Shown here: piece by piece, positions 9,073 to 18,054 of the stretch
How positions within the stretch are numbered: the stretch's first letter is position 1
Layout of the letters: every line of letters begins with the position of its first letter
IMG/VR virus record: IMGVR_UViG_3300048009_000719
Location: 1-29,390 of that record
Strand: one strand, 5' to 3'
Source: a virus
DNA: 29,390 bases
Notes under the pieces: model-generated
What the model was told of the DNA's origin: nothing
Seen by the model: only the letters and a program-made list of their open reading frames with translations
The model's database searches: none
Made by a program: the position numbers and the translations under genes

Positions 9073-9215
9073 TTCTTGATTTTATTAACTATAGCAATTG
9101 CCATGTATACAGCGGTCAAAGAGGCAGCAACACTTGCTGCAACAAGATGATAATCTGCTAAACCCCAAGATGAAATAATTCCAAATAATCCGATCGATCC
9201 GTGACTATCCATCAT
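9069..9215 (-). CDS. Small membrane protein, 48 aa (holin candidate)
   Basis: A short frame read from ATG at 9215 (or the next codon, ATG at 9212). It encodes MDSHGSIGLFGIISSW, then GLADYHLVAASVAASLTAVY and MAIAIVNKIKK. There is a hydrophobic N-terminal stretch and a clear membrane helix at ~22-42 closed by a basic tail. It overlaps the preceding gene by 11 bp and ends in a GTGA overlap with the next, so it is locked into the operon. Size and topology fit a small holin or other virion-region membrane peptide. The lipoprotein one gene further on makes a dispersed lysis set conceivable. No endolysin is in view. Confidence 0.65.
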   Translation of the reverse strand: MMDSHGSIGLFGIISSWGLADYHLVAASVAASLTAVYMAIAIVNKIKK

Positions 9216-9579
9216 TTTCTCCCTCTTCAGCATCTACAGCTTCTACGCGAATCAAGTCCTTTGGGTTCTTCTTTTTAGGCGAGCGTGACTTTGAAGGTGC
9301 GCTTTTTTCCTCCTCCGCATACTCCGCATTTGGATCCTTGTTGGCTTCTTGTTTTACTGTGTTCAACCGACGAAAAGTCACCGCTTCCTCTAGTACTTTT
9401 TTTTTGTACCAATCAAAATCTTCGTCGCTAAGCTCTGTAACACCGTCTTCTTTTAAAAGAGTTTTTGCGTATTTATCTTCAACTTTTGCAATTCCTACCC
9501 AAGACGAACCAACCAATACTGGCTGATACGACTCAAATCCATTGTAAGCTTTATTAATGTTATCAAATAATAGTTTCAT
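9205..9579 (-). CDS. Hypothetical head-region protein, 124 aa
   Basis: It begins MKLLFDNINKAYNGFESY, with a compact N-terminal half of ~75 residues, then a low-complexity tail with a basic patch (SKSRSPKKKNPKD) and an acidic end (DAEEGENDG). It is the first gene after the capsid gene, behind a GC-rich hairpin that ends 11 bp before its ATG. The position suggests a capsid decoration, stabilising or head-completion protein. No family was recognised. Confidence 0.65.
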   Translation of the reverse strand: MKLLFDNINKAYNGFESYQPVLVGSSWVGIAKVEDKYAKTLLKEDGVTELSDEDFDWYKKKVLEEAVTFRRLNTVKQEANKDPNAEYAEEEKSAPSKSRSPKKKNPKDLIRVEAVDAEEGENDG

Positions 9580-9590
9580 GTTTAAAGAAA

Positions 9591-9624
9591 GACGGGAGGC
9601 GCCGCTAGATGCAGGCCTCCCGTC
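9591..9624 (-). terminator. GC-rich hairpin after the capsid gene
   Basis: A perfect 10-bp inverted repeat, GACGGGAGGC at 9591-9600 and GCCTCCCGTC at 9615-9624, with a 14-nt loop. On the minus strand it follows the capsid stop (9666) by about 40 bp and is followed by TTTCTTT. It is the most GC-rich stem in an AT-rich region and looks like a factor-independent terminator or partial attenuator that separates capsid from downstream tail expression. Confidence 0.75.
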
Positions 9625-9665
9625 GGCATATGAGTGATATGTGGATGTGGAAGGCTTTCTAAAGC

Positions 9666-11561
9666 TTAGAAAGTATGTGTTGTACCTCCCAAGGTGAACT
9701 CGACTGCATCACTTACATTCTCAATAATGAGGTGGCGATGCGGACGATCCATCATGGTTGTCCATTTTGTGGAACGGAGGTTAAATGTCCTTTTGACAGA
9801 ATCCATACGGCAGCTATACAAGCGATCTACTTCTGGATGTGGCTGTGTGCGGGTTACGCTATTAGTTCCAGCAACACCGATTTTTACATCAGACCAGTCA
9901 ACGAGCCAGAGCATACGCTGTGAATTAGCATAGTAAGTAGCATCATTACCATCAAACACTGCATCTCCAGAGCGTGTTCCATCAAGCAAGTATTTATTTC
10001 CGCTTCCAACATTCAACAAGTCGTCAAACATTGGGTCATGGAATACTGCCAACTGAACGCCTACATCTGGAATATCATAGACATTGTAGTTAAAGAGAAC
10101 GATTCCGTTATGTTCGATGGTTTGATTAATGTTAGCATTACGCTGAGTTTCCCATCCGTAGCGAAGTTTGTAGTAGCTATTGAAAGCTTCAAAAATCTTT
10201 ACGGAAGTTAAACGGTCAGTCATGACATCAATAACAGAAATGGTGTCGCCATCTTGCTCGCGATTTCTCTTAAGGAAATACAAGTCGGAGAACAAGTCAT
10301 CAAGATTTAATGCTCCTCCTGCGTTATCCTTAACACGGTTACCTTCACGAAGAAGTGCCTTGATTCCAAGAGCGTTACATTTGTACTCGAGTGTGCAGTT
10401 AGTGTCCTCAGGGTCGGTAACTGCAGGGAGTTGCATGTAAGTCTCAGGCTTCTGAGCAGCACTAAGAGGCTGGTTGTACCATACCGCACGATTCCATTGG
10501 TCTTGAGACACTTTAGCTGCAAGCTTATTCTGCTCTGCAAGTGGCTGATAAACCATTGAGGAGAGGTAAGGATTAACTTTACCAGACATGATCGACTCAA
10601 GAGTTTTCTTGTAGTTATCATTAACCTCACGAGACTCACGAGTTGTTTGCAACCAGTTAACAAGCAAACGAACGCTAAGGTCAGTTGGCTGATTTCTGCA
10701 CCATGACTCATAGTCGTTGATGTTGTTGGCAATGGTTTGAAGAATACCAGTTGTTACTTGATACTTTTCTTTTTCAGCACTTGGTAAGCTGTTAAAGTTT
10801 CCGTCAGCAGGAACGATTGAGCCTACAGGACGAAGAACAACTTTAGCCTTAGATACTGAACCTGCGTCGGCATTTCCTGCTCCACAAATAATGTACTGTA
10901 CTTCACGAGTAGCTGTTCCAGTAGCATTCCAGTGATTGATAATTACATAACCACCAGGAAGGAAGTAACGCTCGATGTTTTCGATTGGGGATGCCCAGTC
11001 AGAACCACCAAGGTTGATTGTAATCATCCAGTCACCAGATGTAGCAGAATTTACAGGTGGCAAATAAGAAGGATCGTATGGATAAGTATTAAGATCAGTC
11101 GAATCTGCCGCAACACCTGCTTCAATTGCGAAGTAGTTAGCATTCATTACTGAACGCTGTCTACGCTGGACATATGGAAGGATTATTGATTGCTCGGCAA
11201 TGTTTTGCTTGTTAATCAAAGGTTTGATGTTTTGAACAGAGCTTGTAAGAAGTGTGGTAAGTCCACGCTCTTCTACGCCGAGTGCTTTAGCTTCTGCCGC
11301 CGAAGCAATAACTCTAGCTAGATCAATTTCTTTATTACCAAGGGCTTCAAACTCACCAGGAGTCATCCCTTTAATATGTGCCTTAGTAAGTGTGCAACCG
11401 TTCGAGCTATCAACCTTAACCAATCGTGGAAGAGCTTCATATCCGCTTCCGCCTGACCCTGGAATTAATGAACTTGCAGAAGACGCAGTTGGCTGTGCCA
11501 TTGCAGTGTTCTGATAGCCCGACGTTGTAAATTGTCCTGAACTTGAGATTTCGTTAGCCAT
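9666..11561 (-). CDS. Major capsid protein
   Basis: A 631-residue protein, the probable main shell protein. Evidence is positional and compositional. It follows portal and scaffold candidates, has its own 144-bp leader, and is followed by a strong hairpin terminator, all usual for the most expressed late gene. The sequence is a balanced alpha/beta mix with N-terminal low complexity (SSASSLIPGSGGSGYEALP), a long central helical part (NDNYKKTLESIMSGKVNPYL) and C-terminal beta segments (RHLIIENVSDAVEFTLGG). It is much longer than a minimal HK97-fold subunit (~300 aa), so an inserted or additional domain is likely. Start ATG at 11561 has no clear Shine-Dalgarno sequence. Confidence 0.75.
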   Translation of the reverse strand: MANEISSSGQFTTSGYQNTAMAQPTASSASSLIPGSGGSGYEALPRLVKVDSSNGCTLTKAHIKGMTPGEFEALGNKEIDLARVIASAAEAKALGVEERGLTTLLTSSVQNIKPLINKQNIAEQSIILPYVQRRQRSVMNANYFAIEAGVAADSTDLNTYPYDPSYLPPVNSATSGDWMITINLGGSDWASPIENIERYFLPGGYVIINHWNATGTATREVQYIICGAGNADAGSVSKAKVVLRPVGSIVPADGNFNSLPSAEKEKYQVTTGILQTIANNINDYESWCRNQPTDLSVRLLVNWLQTTRESREVNDNYKKTLESIMSGKVNPYLSSMVYQPLAEQNKLAAKVSQDQWNRAVWYNQPLSAAQKPETYMQLPAVTDPEDTNCTLEYKCNALGIKALLREGNRVKDNAGGALNLDDLFSDLYFLKRNREQDGDTISVIDVMTDRLTSVKIFEAFNSYYKLRYGWETQRNANINQTIEHNGIVLFNYNVYDIPDVGVQLAVFHDPMFDDLLNVGSGNKYLLDGTRSGDAVFDGNDATYYANSQRMLWLVDWSDVKIGVAGTNSVTRTQPHPEVDRLYSCRMDSVKRTFNLRSTKWTTMMDRPHRHLIIENVSDAVEFTLGGTTHTF

Positions 11562-11705
11562 AATATGTGTGAATTAAATGTTTTCACCCATACTAAATGA
11601 TTTTTATGGCTACGCGCTCATTTCAGGCATTTTTTTCTAAATCTCTAAAAGTTTGGTAAAGTTGGGCAGTTTAATTGAATACCCAAGGAATCATTTGATT
11701 ATCAA

Positions 11706-13013
11706 TTACAAGTCGAGTAACTTAAGGATTGAGTTACTTTGCTCAGGCTGTGCAGTGGCTGGAGCACTAACCCCTTTTGATGGAGTAGGCGTCTGAATCT
11801 TCCTAGGTTGCTGAACTTGCGGAGATTGCTGAGGGGCAACCTGAACTCCATTTCTTACATAACCAGCTTTTTCGAGTGCTGACCTTGTGTTCTTAATCTG
11901 TCCGCTCATTGATTCTTTTGCACGTAGAGCGATCAAATTAACAATATCATCATCACTAAATGTATAATACTTATCCAGTTGATCTTTTGGAACTAAAGGC
12001 ATTCTTTCCCTGCGAACAAAAGTTTTACCACCTTTTACTGTTCTGCCGCTTTTTATAAATTTCTCCTGTTCTTTATTTATAAAATCACTGAGTGCTTGGT
12101 GACTTGTGTTCTTCTCATCATAACTAGAAACATTATGTACAATATCATAGAAGGTATTTACCATCTGCTGTGCATTGGTCAGGGAATCGTTAATGATTTT
12201 TGCTTCAATTGGGTTTTGATCAACTAATCCCTTAATCCCAGAATTTTTTATAACTTCTCTTGATTCATCGGGAATACTTTCAAATAGAACCCTTTTTGCT
12301 TTTAGAACATTTTCCTTGGCTACAGGTTCCCCCTGTATTCTCTCCTGTTGACGACGCAATTTTATCAATTCAGGCTGAACCTTCTGTATTGCTCTTTTTT
12401 CAGCTTCGGATGTCCACATCTCACGCTCAAACTTTTTAAGATCTACCTTCGGCTTATTTTGATCCAGAAATTTTTTATACTCATCTGAATCTGATAAATC
12501 ATATTCTGAATTATCATCTAAATATTTTTTATGCTTTTTAAAGAAATCTAAATACTTTTTATCTAGACCCTGTTGACCTTGCACATTCTGAGAAGCCCAT
12601 CGGCTAATTTGATATACCTCCTTTTCCTCAGGTAATAAGTTTTTTACATAAGGGTCTGCAACTGGCTTACGAACAGGTGCATTTGGACGGGATGGCATAT
12701 CGAATTGTGGGTCAATAATCTTTCGCTTTACTTTGGTTTTGGCTTTTGGCTTTGGGGCTTCCTCCTCAACCACCTCTTGTGGCGCTTGCTCCTGTGATTG
12801 CTCAACCTCATTTACAGCCTCTTCTGATAATGCACTATGTATTGATGTTGGGCCTGTGTAAGGCTCACGCTGCTCTTCCTCTTCTTCCGCCTCGTCCTCT
12901 GCTGCCGCATACAAAGCATTAAAGATAACATTATCTGATGACTCTTCTACAGGAGCCTGTTCCTCCTGAGCTGGGGCATCTACTACTTCTTCCACTTTTT
13001 CTTCTTCACTCAT
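11706..13013 (-). CDS. Capsid scaffold protein candidate
   Basis: A 435-residue, highly charged, helix-rich protein. Residues 1-90 are very acidic with Glu runs. A Pro/Lys-rich linker (APKPKAKTKVKRKIIDPQ) follows, then long amphipathic helices (DKKYLDFFKKHKKYLDD, EKRAIQKVQPELIKLRRQQE). The last ~60 residues are Gln/Pro-rich and end in LKLLDL, a short hydrophobic peptide that could contact capsid subunits. Its place between portal and capsid genes matches scaffolds of podoviruses (T7 gp9, P22 gp8). It starts 3 bp after the portal stop. An alternative would be an assembly protease, but no catalytic motif was seen. Confidence 0.65.
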   Translation of the reverse strand: MSEEEKVEEVVDAPAQEEQAPVEESSDNVIFNALYAAAEDEAEEEEEQREPYTGPTSIHSALSEEAVNEVEQSQEQAPQEVVEEEAPKPKAKTKVKRKIIDPQFDMPSRPNAPVRKPVADPYVKNLLPEEKEVYQISRWASQNVQGQQGLDKKYLDFFKKHKKYLDDNSEYDLSDSDEYKKFLDQNKPKVDLKKFEREMWTSEAEKRAIQKVQPELIKLRRQQERIQGEPVAKENVLKAKRVLFESIPDESREVIKNSGIKGLVDQNPIEAKIINDSLTNAQQMVNTFYDIVHNVSSYDEKNTSHQALSDFINKEQEKFIKSGRTVKGGKTFVRRERMPLVPKDQLDKYYTFSDDDIVNLIALRAKESMSGQIKNTRSALEKAGYVRNGVQVAPQQSPQVQQPRKIQTPTPSKGVSAPATAQPEQSNSILKLLDL

Positions 13014-13016
13014 AAT

Positions 13017-15302
13017 TTATTGTGCCATTGCTGGTTGTTGTCCTTCGGGTGAGGGCGCTGGTTGTCCAGGAGGTCCTCCTGGTGGGGGCGGTTGACCTGG
13101 TTGGGGCGCACCGCCAGCTCCTTGCATTTGCATGATAATTTTCTGTAACGCCTGCTCCACTTGAGGCCATTTCTTTTGCAGCTCATCTATAAACTGAGTT
13201 TGCCCAAGCTCCATATCCTCGTTGTCATCTGCTTCGTCGACCTGGAGATTTAAATCATGACCTACGCCAGACATTCTAAATATTTCATTAAATATGCTAA
13301 AAATTCTCTCCTTACCTAAAGTCTTAGCCATATCAGGAATCTGAAGAACTTGCTGAACAAGCTGACCAAGAATCTGTGCAGACTGAGTATCTCTTGCTCT
13401 TTCCGAACCATCTCTACCCGAAAACAAATACTCATGTACCAAGTTTTCTGGGTTACCAATTATATTCCTACCTTTTGGAAGTTCATCTTGATCACCACTA
13501 TCTTCAATCTCAAGCCCTGCCTCACGGATACTTTTAGGCGTGAACCTTTGCTTTACGGGAACATTAAACTCGGTGGTTGAACAGGATATTAAATGCTCAT
13601 AAAGCATCTTTTTTGCTGCTGCTCGCATTTCATCAATGCCTTCAGATATAAAGGCATAAATTGTATTAGTTGAGTTTGTTATCTCACTAACCTCGGTAGC
13701 AGATATTTCTCTCTGTGCAGCCTGTCCTAATTCCTGTGGAGAAAGAATCATCAGTCTCTCTACAAGGTTGAGTAACTGGAACAAGCTTTGAAGTGATTGA
13801 TTAATGCCCTGAGATAATTCCCTAGAAACATCGACTACTGTGATAATGTTCTTAGGGTCAATTCCTAGGTCTGCAGTCTTCGCACCACTATAAAATAGTG
13901 CTTTTGGTTTTTGATAAAATGTATCTTCTGCCAGTGATTCTTCTAGGTATGCTTTAACATCATCATCTAATGCATCCTGATCAATAGATAATATTTTAAA
14001 CATGCTAATTTTCATATGATGAAGCATAGCGTAAATAATATTATTCATCTGATCCTGATATGGCATTAAATCATGAGCCATAGAGCAATTCGCCATACGG
14101 TCATCATTCTGATTAATTCCACCATAAATAGCAGGTAAGCTTGGTAGCCATTCTGCATATACAACAGTTTCATCAGATGCCACTACTAGCTTCAACCAGC
14201 AATCAAAAGGATAATCCCCAAGACCTTCAGCCTTTGGATTAACTCTCATGAATACATTAGATAAAAACATCCCTTTATCTTCATCCTCACCAGCATAAAT
14301 ACCAGTATGAGCAGTACGCTCATTTTGAAATGGAAAATCATCTTTTAATGACGGAAATGCTAAAATCTTAGGGTCATAATAAAAATCAAAGAAATCACGA
14401 TATGCATTCACTATGCCCTGCAGGGAATTAGTGTATGTGACCTCATCCATATTAAAGTAATCAGGATTATCACGGACTGATCCATATCTTACTATATCCC
14501 AATACCCAAGCCACGAAGGACCAAGGTCACTATTCACTGCTTGTAATGGACGAGAGTTATCCCAAATTACACGAGTAGGATGAGGGTTCACAAAGTAAAC
14601 GCCCTCTCGCTCCACATAAGACTCTATATCATCCTCACCAAGTGAGTCCTTGGTTTTTCTCCAATGCACTTCCCTTGTCCACGCTTCAGCAGGAAACAGG
14701 ACAGAATATCCATACATAAACATATTTCTTATGCACTGAGCAAATGTATGGCGGTAATCAAATTGTTCTGCCATAATCTCGACACGCTGGCTAAGAACTT
14801 CTGCCCTAATTTTAGACTGCATATCTGTACCACGGGGAGCATATCTAAAGTATGGATATAAATTAGAAAACCTAGAAACTTGAGCAGCAACCCTACGAGT
14901 GATATATGATCTGATTAATGATACGGATACTTCATAGATTCTAGTAAGTGAAATATCACGAATAGAACCCTCGTCATCATACTCTACAAATTGATCTTTT
15001 AATTTAGGATCAATTCCCTCTAATTTAGTAGCACAGGTCTGTATGTTAATTTTGCCCTGTGCATACTGTAATAACGGAATAGTAAATTTATTTATGGGCA
15101 GTGAATCCCAGGCTAAATCAACCGCAAGATATAATGAGTGATTTCTGCACGAATGATATATACCCTCGTGGATTCTAGACTGCACCATATCCTGCAATTT
15201 TTCACGAATCTGATAATCTTCAGTTCCTTTTTTTGCAGTAAAAACTTCACGCAACCTTTTTTGGGTTACACCTCTCTCTTCTAGTAATTTAAGATCGACC
15301 AT
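13017..15302 (-). CDS. Portal protein
   Basis: A 761-residue protein from the ATG at 15302 (a TTG at 15311 is the upstream alternative). It forms the DNA entry ring at the head vertex. Long helical segments are typical: QSRIHEGIYHSCRNHSLYLA near the start, a membrane-like YGYSVLFPAEAW core, and a C-terminal helix region (QELGQAAQREISATEVSEIT) that resembles the barrel-side helices of P22/T7-type portals. The last ~45 residues are a Pro/Gly/Gln tail. The order terminase, two small genes, portal, scaffold, capsid is the standard late layout. No exact motif defines portals, so the call rests on length, pattern and context. Confidence 0.8.
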   Translation of the reverse strand: MVDLKLLEERGVTQKRLREVFTAKKGTEDYQIREKLQDMVQSRIHEGIYHSCRNHSLYLAVDLAWDSLPINKFTIPLLQYAQGKINIQTCATKLEGIDPKLKDQFVEYDDEGSIRDISLTRIYEVSVSLIRSYITRRVAAQVSRFSNLYPYFRYAPRGTDMQSKIRAEVLSQRVEIMAEQFDYRHTFAQCIRNMFMYGYSVLFPAEAWTREVHWRKTKDSLGEDDIESYVEREGVYFVNPHPTRVIWDNSRPLQAVNSDLGPSWLGYWDIVRYGSVRDNPDYFNMDEVTYTNSLQGIVNAYRDFFDFYYDPKILAFPSLKDDFPFQNERTAHTGIYAGEDEDKGMFLSNVFMRVNPKAEGLGDYPFDCWLKLVVASDETVVYAEWLPSLPAIYGGINQNDDRMANCSMAHDLMPYQDQMNNIIYAMLHHMKISMFKILSIDQDALDDDVKAYLEESLAEDTFYQKPKALFYSGAKTADLGIDPKNIITVVDVSRELSQGINQSLQSLFQLLNLVERLMILSPQELGQAAQREISATEVSEITNSTNTIYAFISEGIDEMRAAAKKMLYEHLISCSTTEFNVPVKQRFTPKSIREAGLEIEDSGDQDELPKGRNIIGNPENLVHEYLFSGRDGSERARDTQSAQILGQLVQQVLQIPDMAKTLGKERIFSIFNEIFRMSGVGHDLNLQVDEADDNEDMELGQTQFIDELQKKWPQVEQALQKIIMQMQGAGGAPQPGQPPPPGGPPGQPAPSPEGQQPAMAQ

Positions 15303-15663
15303 AAAAATCAAAAAGGTTGTGGATTACATCTGGAGCAAATCCGTTCATATATCGTTTTTCCAGTATGGTGAGTAGTAGATACGCCGAAAGTGGCAGTTTT
15401 CCAGTCGGATACAGTCTTCCAAAGTCCCTGTGCAAGACCCCAATCAGGCTCGCAAGTTCGTACTCGGTTACTCGCAAGTACCCACACAATCTCTCTAGCC
15501 TTTTCCTGTCCCATCTTTTTACTATTCCCAATCTCTCATAATGCGTATCAATTAATACGCTCGCAGGCGTCGATGTCTTAGCAGAATTACTCCTCTTCGT
15601 CCTCGTACTCGTCGTACTCTTCTTCGTCCTCTTCGACTTCAGGTTCGTAATCTTCTTCGTCAT
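15289..15663 (-). CDS. Small HTH-like protein with basic N-terminus overlapping an acidic gene
   Basis: The frame opens at a TTG (15681), but the ATG at 15663, just after GGAGGAAG, is the best start and gives 124 residues. The first ~25 residues are Lys/Arg/Thr-rich (MTKKITNLKSKRTKKSTTST) and are encoded by the same bases, one nucleotide out of phase, as the Asp/Glu tail of the preceding gene. The rest (YERLGIVKRWDRKRLERL and on) is a helical domain; TEYELASLIGVL and LPLSAYLLLTILE look like a Cro/XRE-type helix-turn-helix. It overlaps the portal start by 14 bp. A role in packaging or regulation is possible but unproven. Confidence 0.6.
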   Translation of the reverse strand: MTKKITNLKSKRTKKSTTSTRTKRSNSAKTSTPASVLIDTHYERLGIVKRWDRKRLERLCGYLRVTEYELASLIGVLHRDFGRLYPTGKLPLSAYLLLTILEKRYMNGFAPDVIHNLFDFYGRS

Positions 15664-15847
15664 CTTCCTCCGATCCACCAATCACACTAACATCTGGGTC
15701 AAGCATATCGATTGTAGCTTTAAACCTTTCCTCATCGATTTCACTTACTGTTACTTCAAAAGTTAGTTTTACCTTATCACCAGCGGATACACCTTCCATT
15801 ACTTCGGATAGCTCTTCGCTCATTCCTAATTGTACTACATCTTGCAT
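15587..15847 (-). CDS. Small acidic-tailed protein, 86 aa
   Basis: Residues ~20-50 form a compact beta domain (DKVKLTFEVTVSEIDEERFK). Residues ~59-86 are almost only Asp, Glu and Tyr. It sits between the large terminase and portal genes. Acidic-tailed small proteins near portal genes may act as assembly chaperones or DNA mimics, but I do not recognise this family well enough to assign it. The acidic tail's codons are reused in another frame by the next gene. Confidence 0.75.
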   Translation of the reverse strand: MQDVVQLGMSEELSEVMEGVSAGDKVKLTFEVTVSEIDEERFKATIDMLDPDVSVIGGSEEDDEEDYEPEVEEDEEEYDEYEDEEE

Positions 15848-15878
15848 ATCTGTAACCTAGTTTTTTGGGTTTCAAAAA

Positions 15879-17408
15879 TCAAGCATTAATTTCAATTACA
15901 GATGATCTTGGTGAAGTCATTACAACACTCTGTCTTACATCGTAATACATAATCGGATAAGTCAGGGCATCGAAGGGGTGGATATATACTGACCTTCTAG
16001 GTTTTAATTCTAATGATGGGTCGTACTTTCCGTTCTTTGACTCTTCTGATGTTAGGTTTCTTAGCATTTTTATTACTTCTGTGCAGTGGGCTGATATAAC
16101 TATCTCCTCGTTGACTAATTTAGCCATTAGTAACCTTACTCTACTTTCCACAGATCCAGAAAACTTAGGGGCTGCTTTCATCCGAATTGGCTCTAAACCA
16201 AAGTGTTCACATTTGTCTTTGGATATTTCTTCGAAGTCTCTGACATCATAACTACCTGTTTTGGCTCTATACTGATTAAATGCTGAGTTATCTGAGATGT
16301 GTTGCCAGTTCAGTTGTCCTACCCTATCCTCCCACTTTTTCATCTTTCTGTATATCTGTGGTATCAGGGCTGTATAGGGTATCTTCTTGTTCACTGTTAC
16401 CAGTTCATCGAATATTATCCATATACTTTTATCTGTGCCTATTAAGCACTGCATGAATATCATAGCGTTATTTACTGATCCTGGATCGTACCCTATGACT
16501 ACTGGAAAGTTGGGGTCTGGGACTATTCCGTTTCTTCTGTCTCCTACTACATGAGTTCCTTTACTAAAGTAAGGACCGAATATGGCGTTTCCCGCAGGGC
16601 GATCCACCCACTTACCCTCAAGCATTCGTTGTGATTCAATTGGATCATTAGATACAGCTTCCATGACCCGATCGTAATATCCTTTAGGTAAATTCTTCTC
16701 ATTGTCCTGAATCTTTACATGCACTACATGATAATCAGGATTCCACTCGCCAGTCTTTAACGGAACCTCAAAGAATCTCTTATACACCCAATGACTTGGC
16801 CCCGCGGGATTGCAAGCTGCCGTATACTGCTGGCATCCCTCAATTCCCTGCCTTCGACCCAACTGCTGAACTACAGCATCGAAATAAGCTGGCGAATCAA
16901 GATTGGTAAGCTCATCAATAAAAACATAACTAGGCTCATAACCCTTGATTCTGTCAGTCAGTATATTTCCATAAGGTGCTGAAAGTAAAGAAATCCTAGA
17001 CCACCCTCCGTACCTGTTCTCAATGTCAAGATATGGTTGCTTCTGTAAATCGAGCTTCTCATCAGTGTAATCAATCCCAATACCTTCCTTCCATTCTGGC
17101 AATACCTCCGTCTGTAATTTATGCCAAACACCCCCCTGGGTAGCCTGTGCCTTTACACCTACAATTATTAAACACAATCCATTAAATGACTCATAGGCAT
17201 GACGAACTAACTTATGACCACCCAACACAAATGTCTTACCCGATGCCCGCTCGCCATAAGCTAAGATATATTTTGCAGTTGAATCAAAAATTTCTAACTG
17301 TGGTGGTGACAAAGATGGTGCCCATGTTTCCTGAATTTCTTTGGTATCATTTCTCTCATCGAGCTTTTTGATTACCGAATCAGGATCAATCTTCCTTATT
17401 TTCGGCAT
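15879..17408 (-). CDS. terL: Terminase large subunit
   Basis: The 509-residue DNA-packaging motor. The ATPase domain has Walker A GERASGKT at 52-59 and Walker B YVFIDE at 161-166, with the catalytic Glu at 166. A coupling-type AACNPAG follows about 30 residues later. The C-terminal half carries the RNase-H-like nuclease domain, starting at VVIGYDPGS with its metal-binding Asp, with further acidic residues downstream (FDELVT, HPFDALTYP). It cuts concatemeric DNA and drives it through the portal. The start overlaps the small terminase candidate by 23 bp. Recognition is strong. Confidence 0.95.
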   Translation of the reverse strand: MPKIRKIDPDSVIKKLDERNDTKEIQETWAPSLSPPQLEIFDSTAKYILAYGERASGKTFVLGGHKLVRHAYESFNGLCLIIVGVKAQATQGGVWHKLQTEVLPEWKEGIGIDYTDEKLDLQKQPYLDIENRYGGWSRISLLSAPYGNILTDRIKGYEPSYVFIDELTNLDSPAYFDAVVQQLGRRQGIEGCQQYTAACNPAGPSHWVYKRFFEVPLKTGEWNPDYHVVHVKIQDNEKNLPKGYYDRVMEAVSNDPIESQRMLEGKWVDRPAGNAIFGPYFSKGTHVVGDRRNGIVPDPNFPVVIGYDPGSVNNAMIFMQCLIGTDKSIWIIFDELVTVNKKIPYTALIPQIYRKMKKWEDRVGQLNWQHISDNSAFNQYRAKTGSYDVRDFEEISKDKCEHFGLEPIRMKAAPKFSGSVESRVRLLMAKLVNEEIVISAHCTEVIKMLRNLTSEESKNGKYDPSLELKPRRSVYIHPFDALTYPIMYYDVRQSVVMTSPRSSVIEINA

Positions 17409-18054
17409 CGTCCATCTCCTTTAGTGGTCTAAATCCTGGCTTACGCTTCTTCTCGCCTTTCTCTCGCTCAGTCATTTTAAGCATTAGGTCTAAACCATGA
17501 AGTATTCTGTCATAGAACTTACCCTGCTGCTCAGTAGCTTGCATAAACAGACGAGTCCTTATTATCTCCTCTTCTGCTTCTAAACCGCCATCCTGAATAT
17601 CGTCCCTGAGCTTTTCTGCTATTTCGAAAAGACTCATATTCTGACGAATGGCAATCTTCTGGGTAAGCTTTAGTGCTTCACCCATAAGTTGACCAACTGA
17701 GTCATCAAAAGATTCAAAGATTGCTAACTTCCCAACATTGTCAGGATTATTCAACATATCAGCAATGTCATTCATGAATGCCTCTTTGCCGTTCTTTTCT
17801 AGGGCATCCATTAATTTATTCTGATCAGGCTCGGGTGGTGGCTTATCACGAACAAGCAATTCAGTAGCATCTGGCTGTTTTGTGTCATCGCCACTTGATA
17901 TCCAAATGGCGCGCAGTTGCGGATTATCCTCAACATACCTTCTTAAATATCTACGACTTGTACCAAGTTCCTCAGCAACTTTAGCATAGTCGCCATCATG
18001 ATCGCTCATGAGCCGAGCTACATCCTCAGTAAGATACTTCTTTTTTCTTGGCAT
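17386..18054 (-). CDS. terS: Terminase small subunit candidate
   Basis: A 222-residue protein directly upstream of terL. Residues ~17-40 (DGDYAKVAEELGTSRRYLRR) form a good helix-turn-helix, followed by a linker, a long central helical region (QLMGEALKLTQKIAIRQNMS) that could oligomerise, and a basic C-terminus (REKGEKKRKPGFRP). This matches small terminases: DNA-recognition domain, oligomer core and a C-terminal tail that contacts the portal or TerL. Assignment rests on fold pattern and position. Confidence 0.75.
   Translation of the reverse strand: MPRKKKYLTEDVARLMSDHDGDYAKVAEELGTSRRYLRRYVEDNPQLRAIWISSGDDTKQPDATELLVRDKPPPEPDQNKLMDALEKNGKEAFMNDIADMLNNPDNVGKLAIFESFDDSVGQLMGEALKLTQKIAIRQNMSLFEIAEKLRDDIQDGGLEAEEEIIRTRLFMQATEQQGKFYDRILHGLDLMLKMTEREKGEKKRKPGFRPLKEMDDAENKED

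Noticed and set aside
10307-10732. Minus-strand ORF of 141 codons inside the capsid gene
   Set aside because: Alternative frame of the capsid gene with low-quality composition (Leu/Ser-rich) and no start context.
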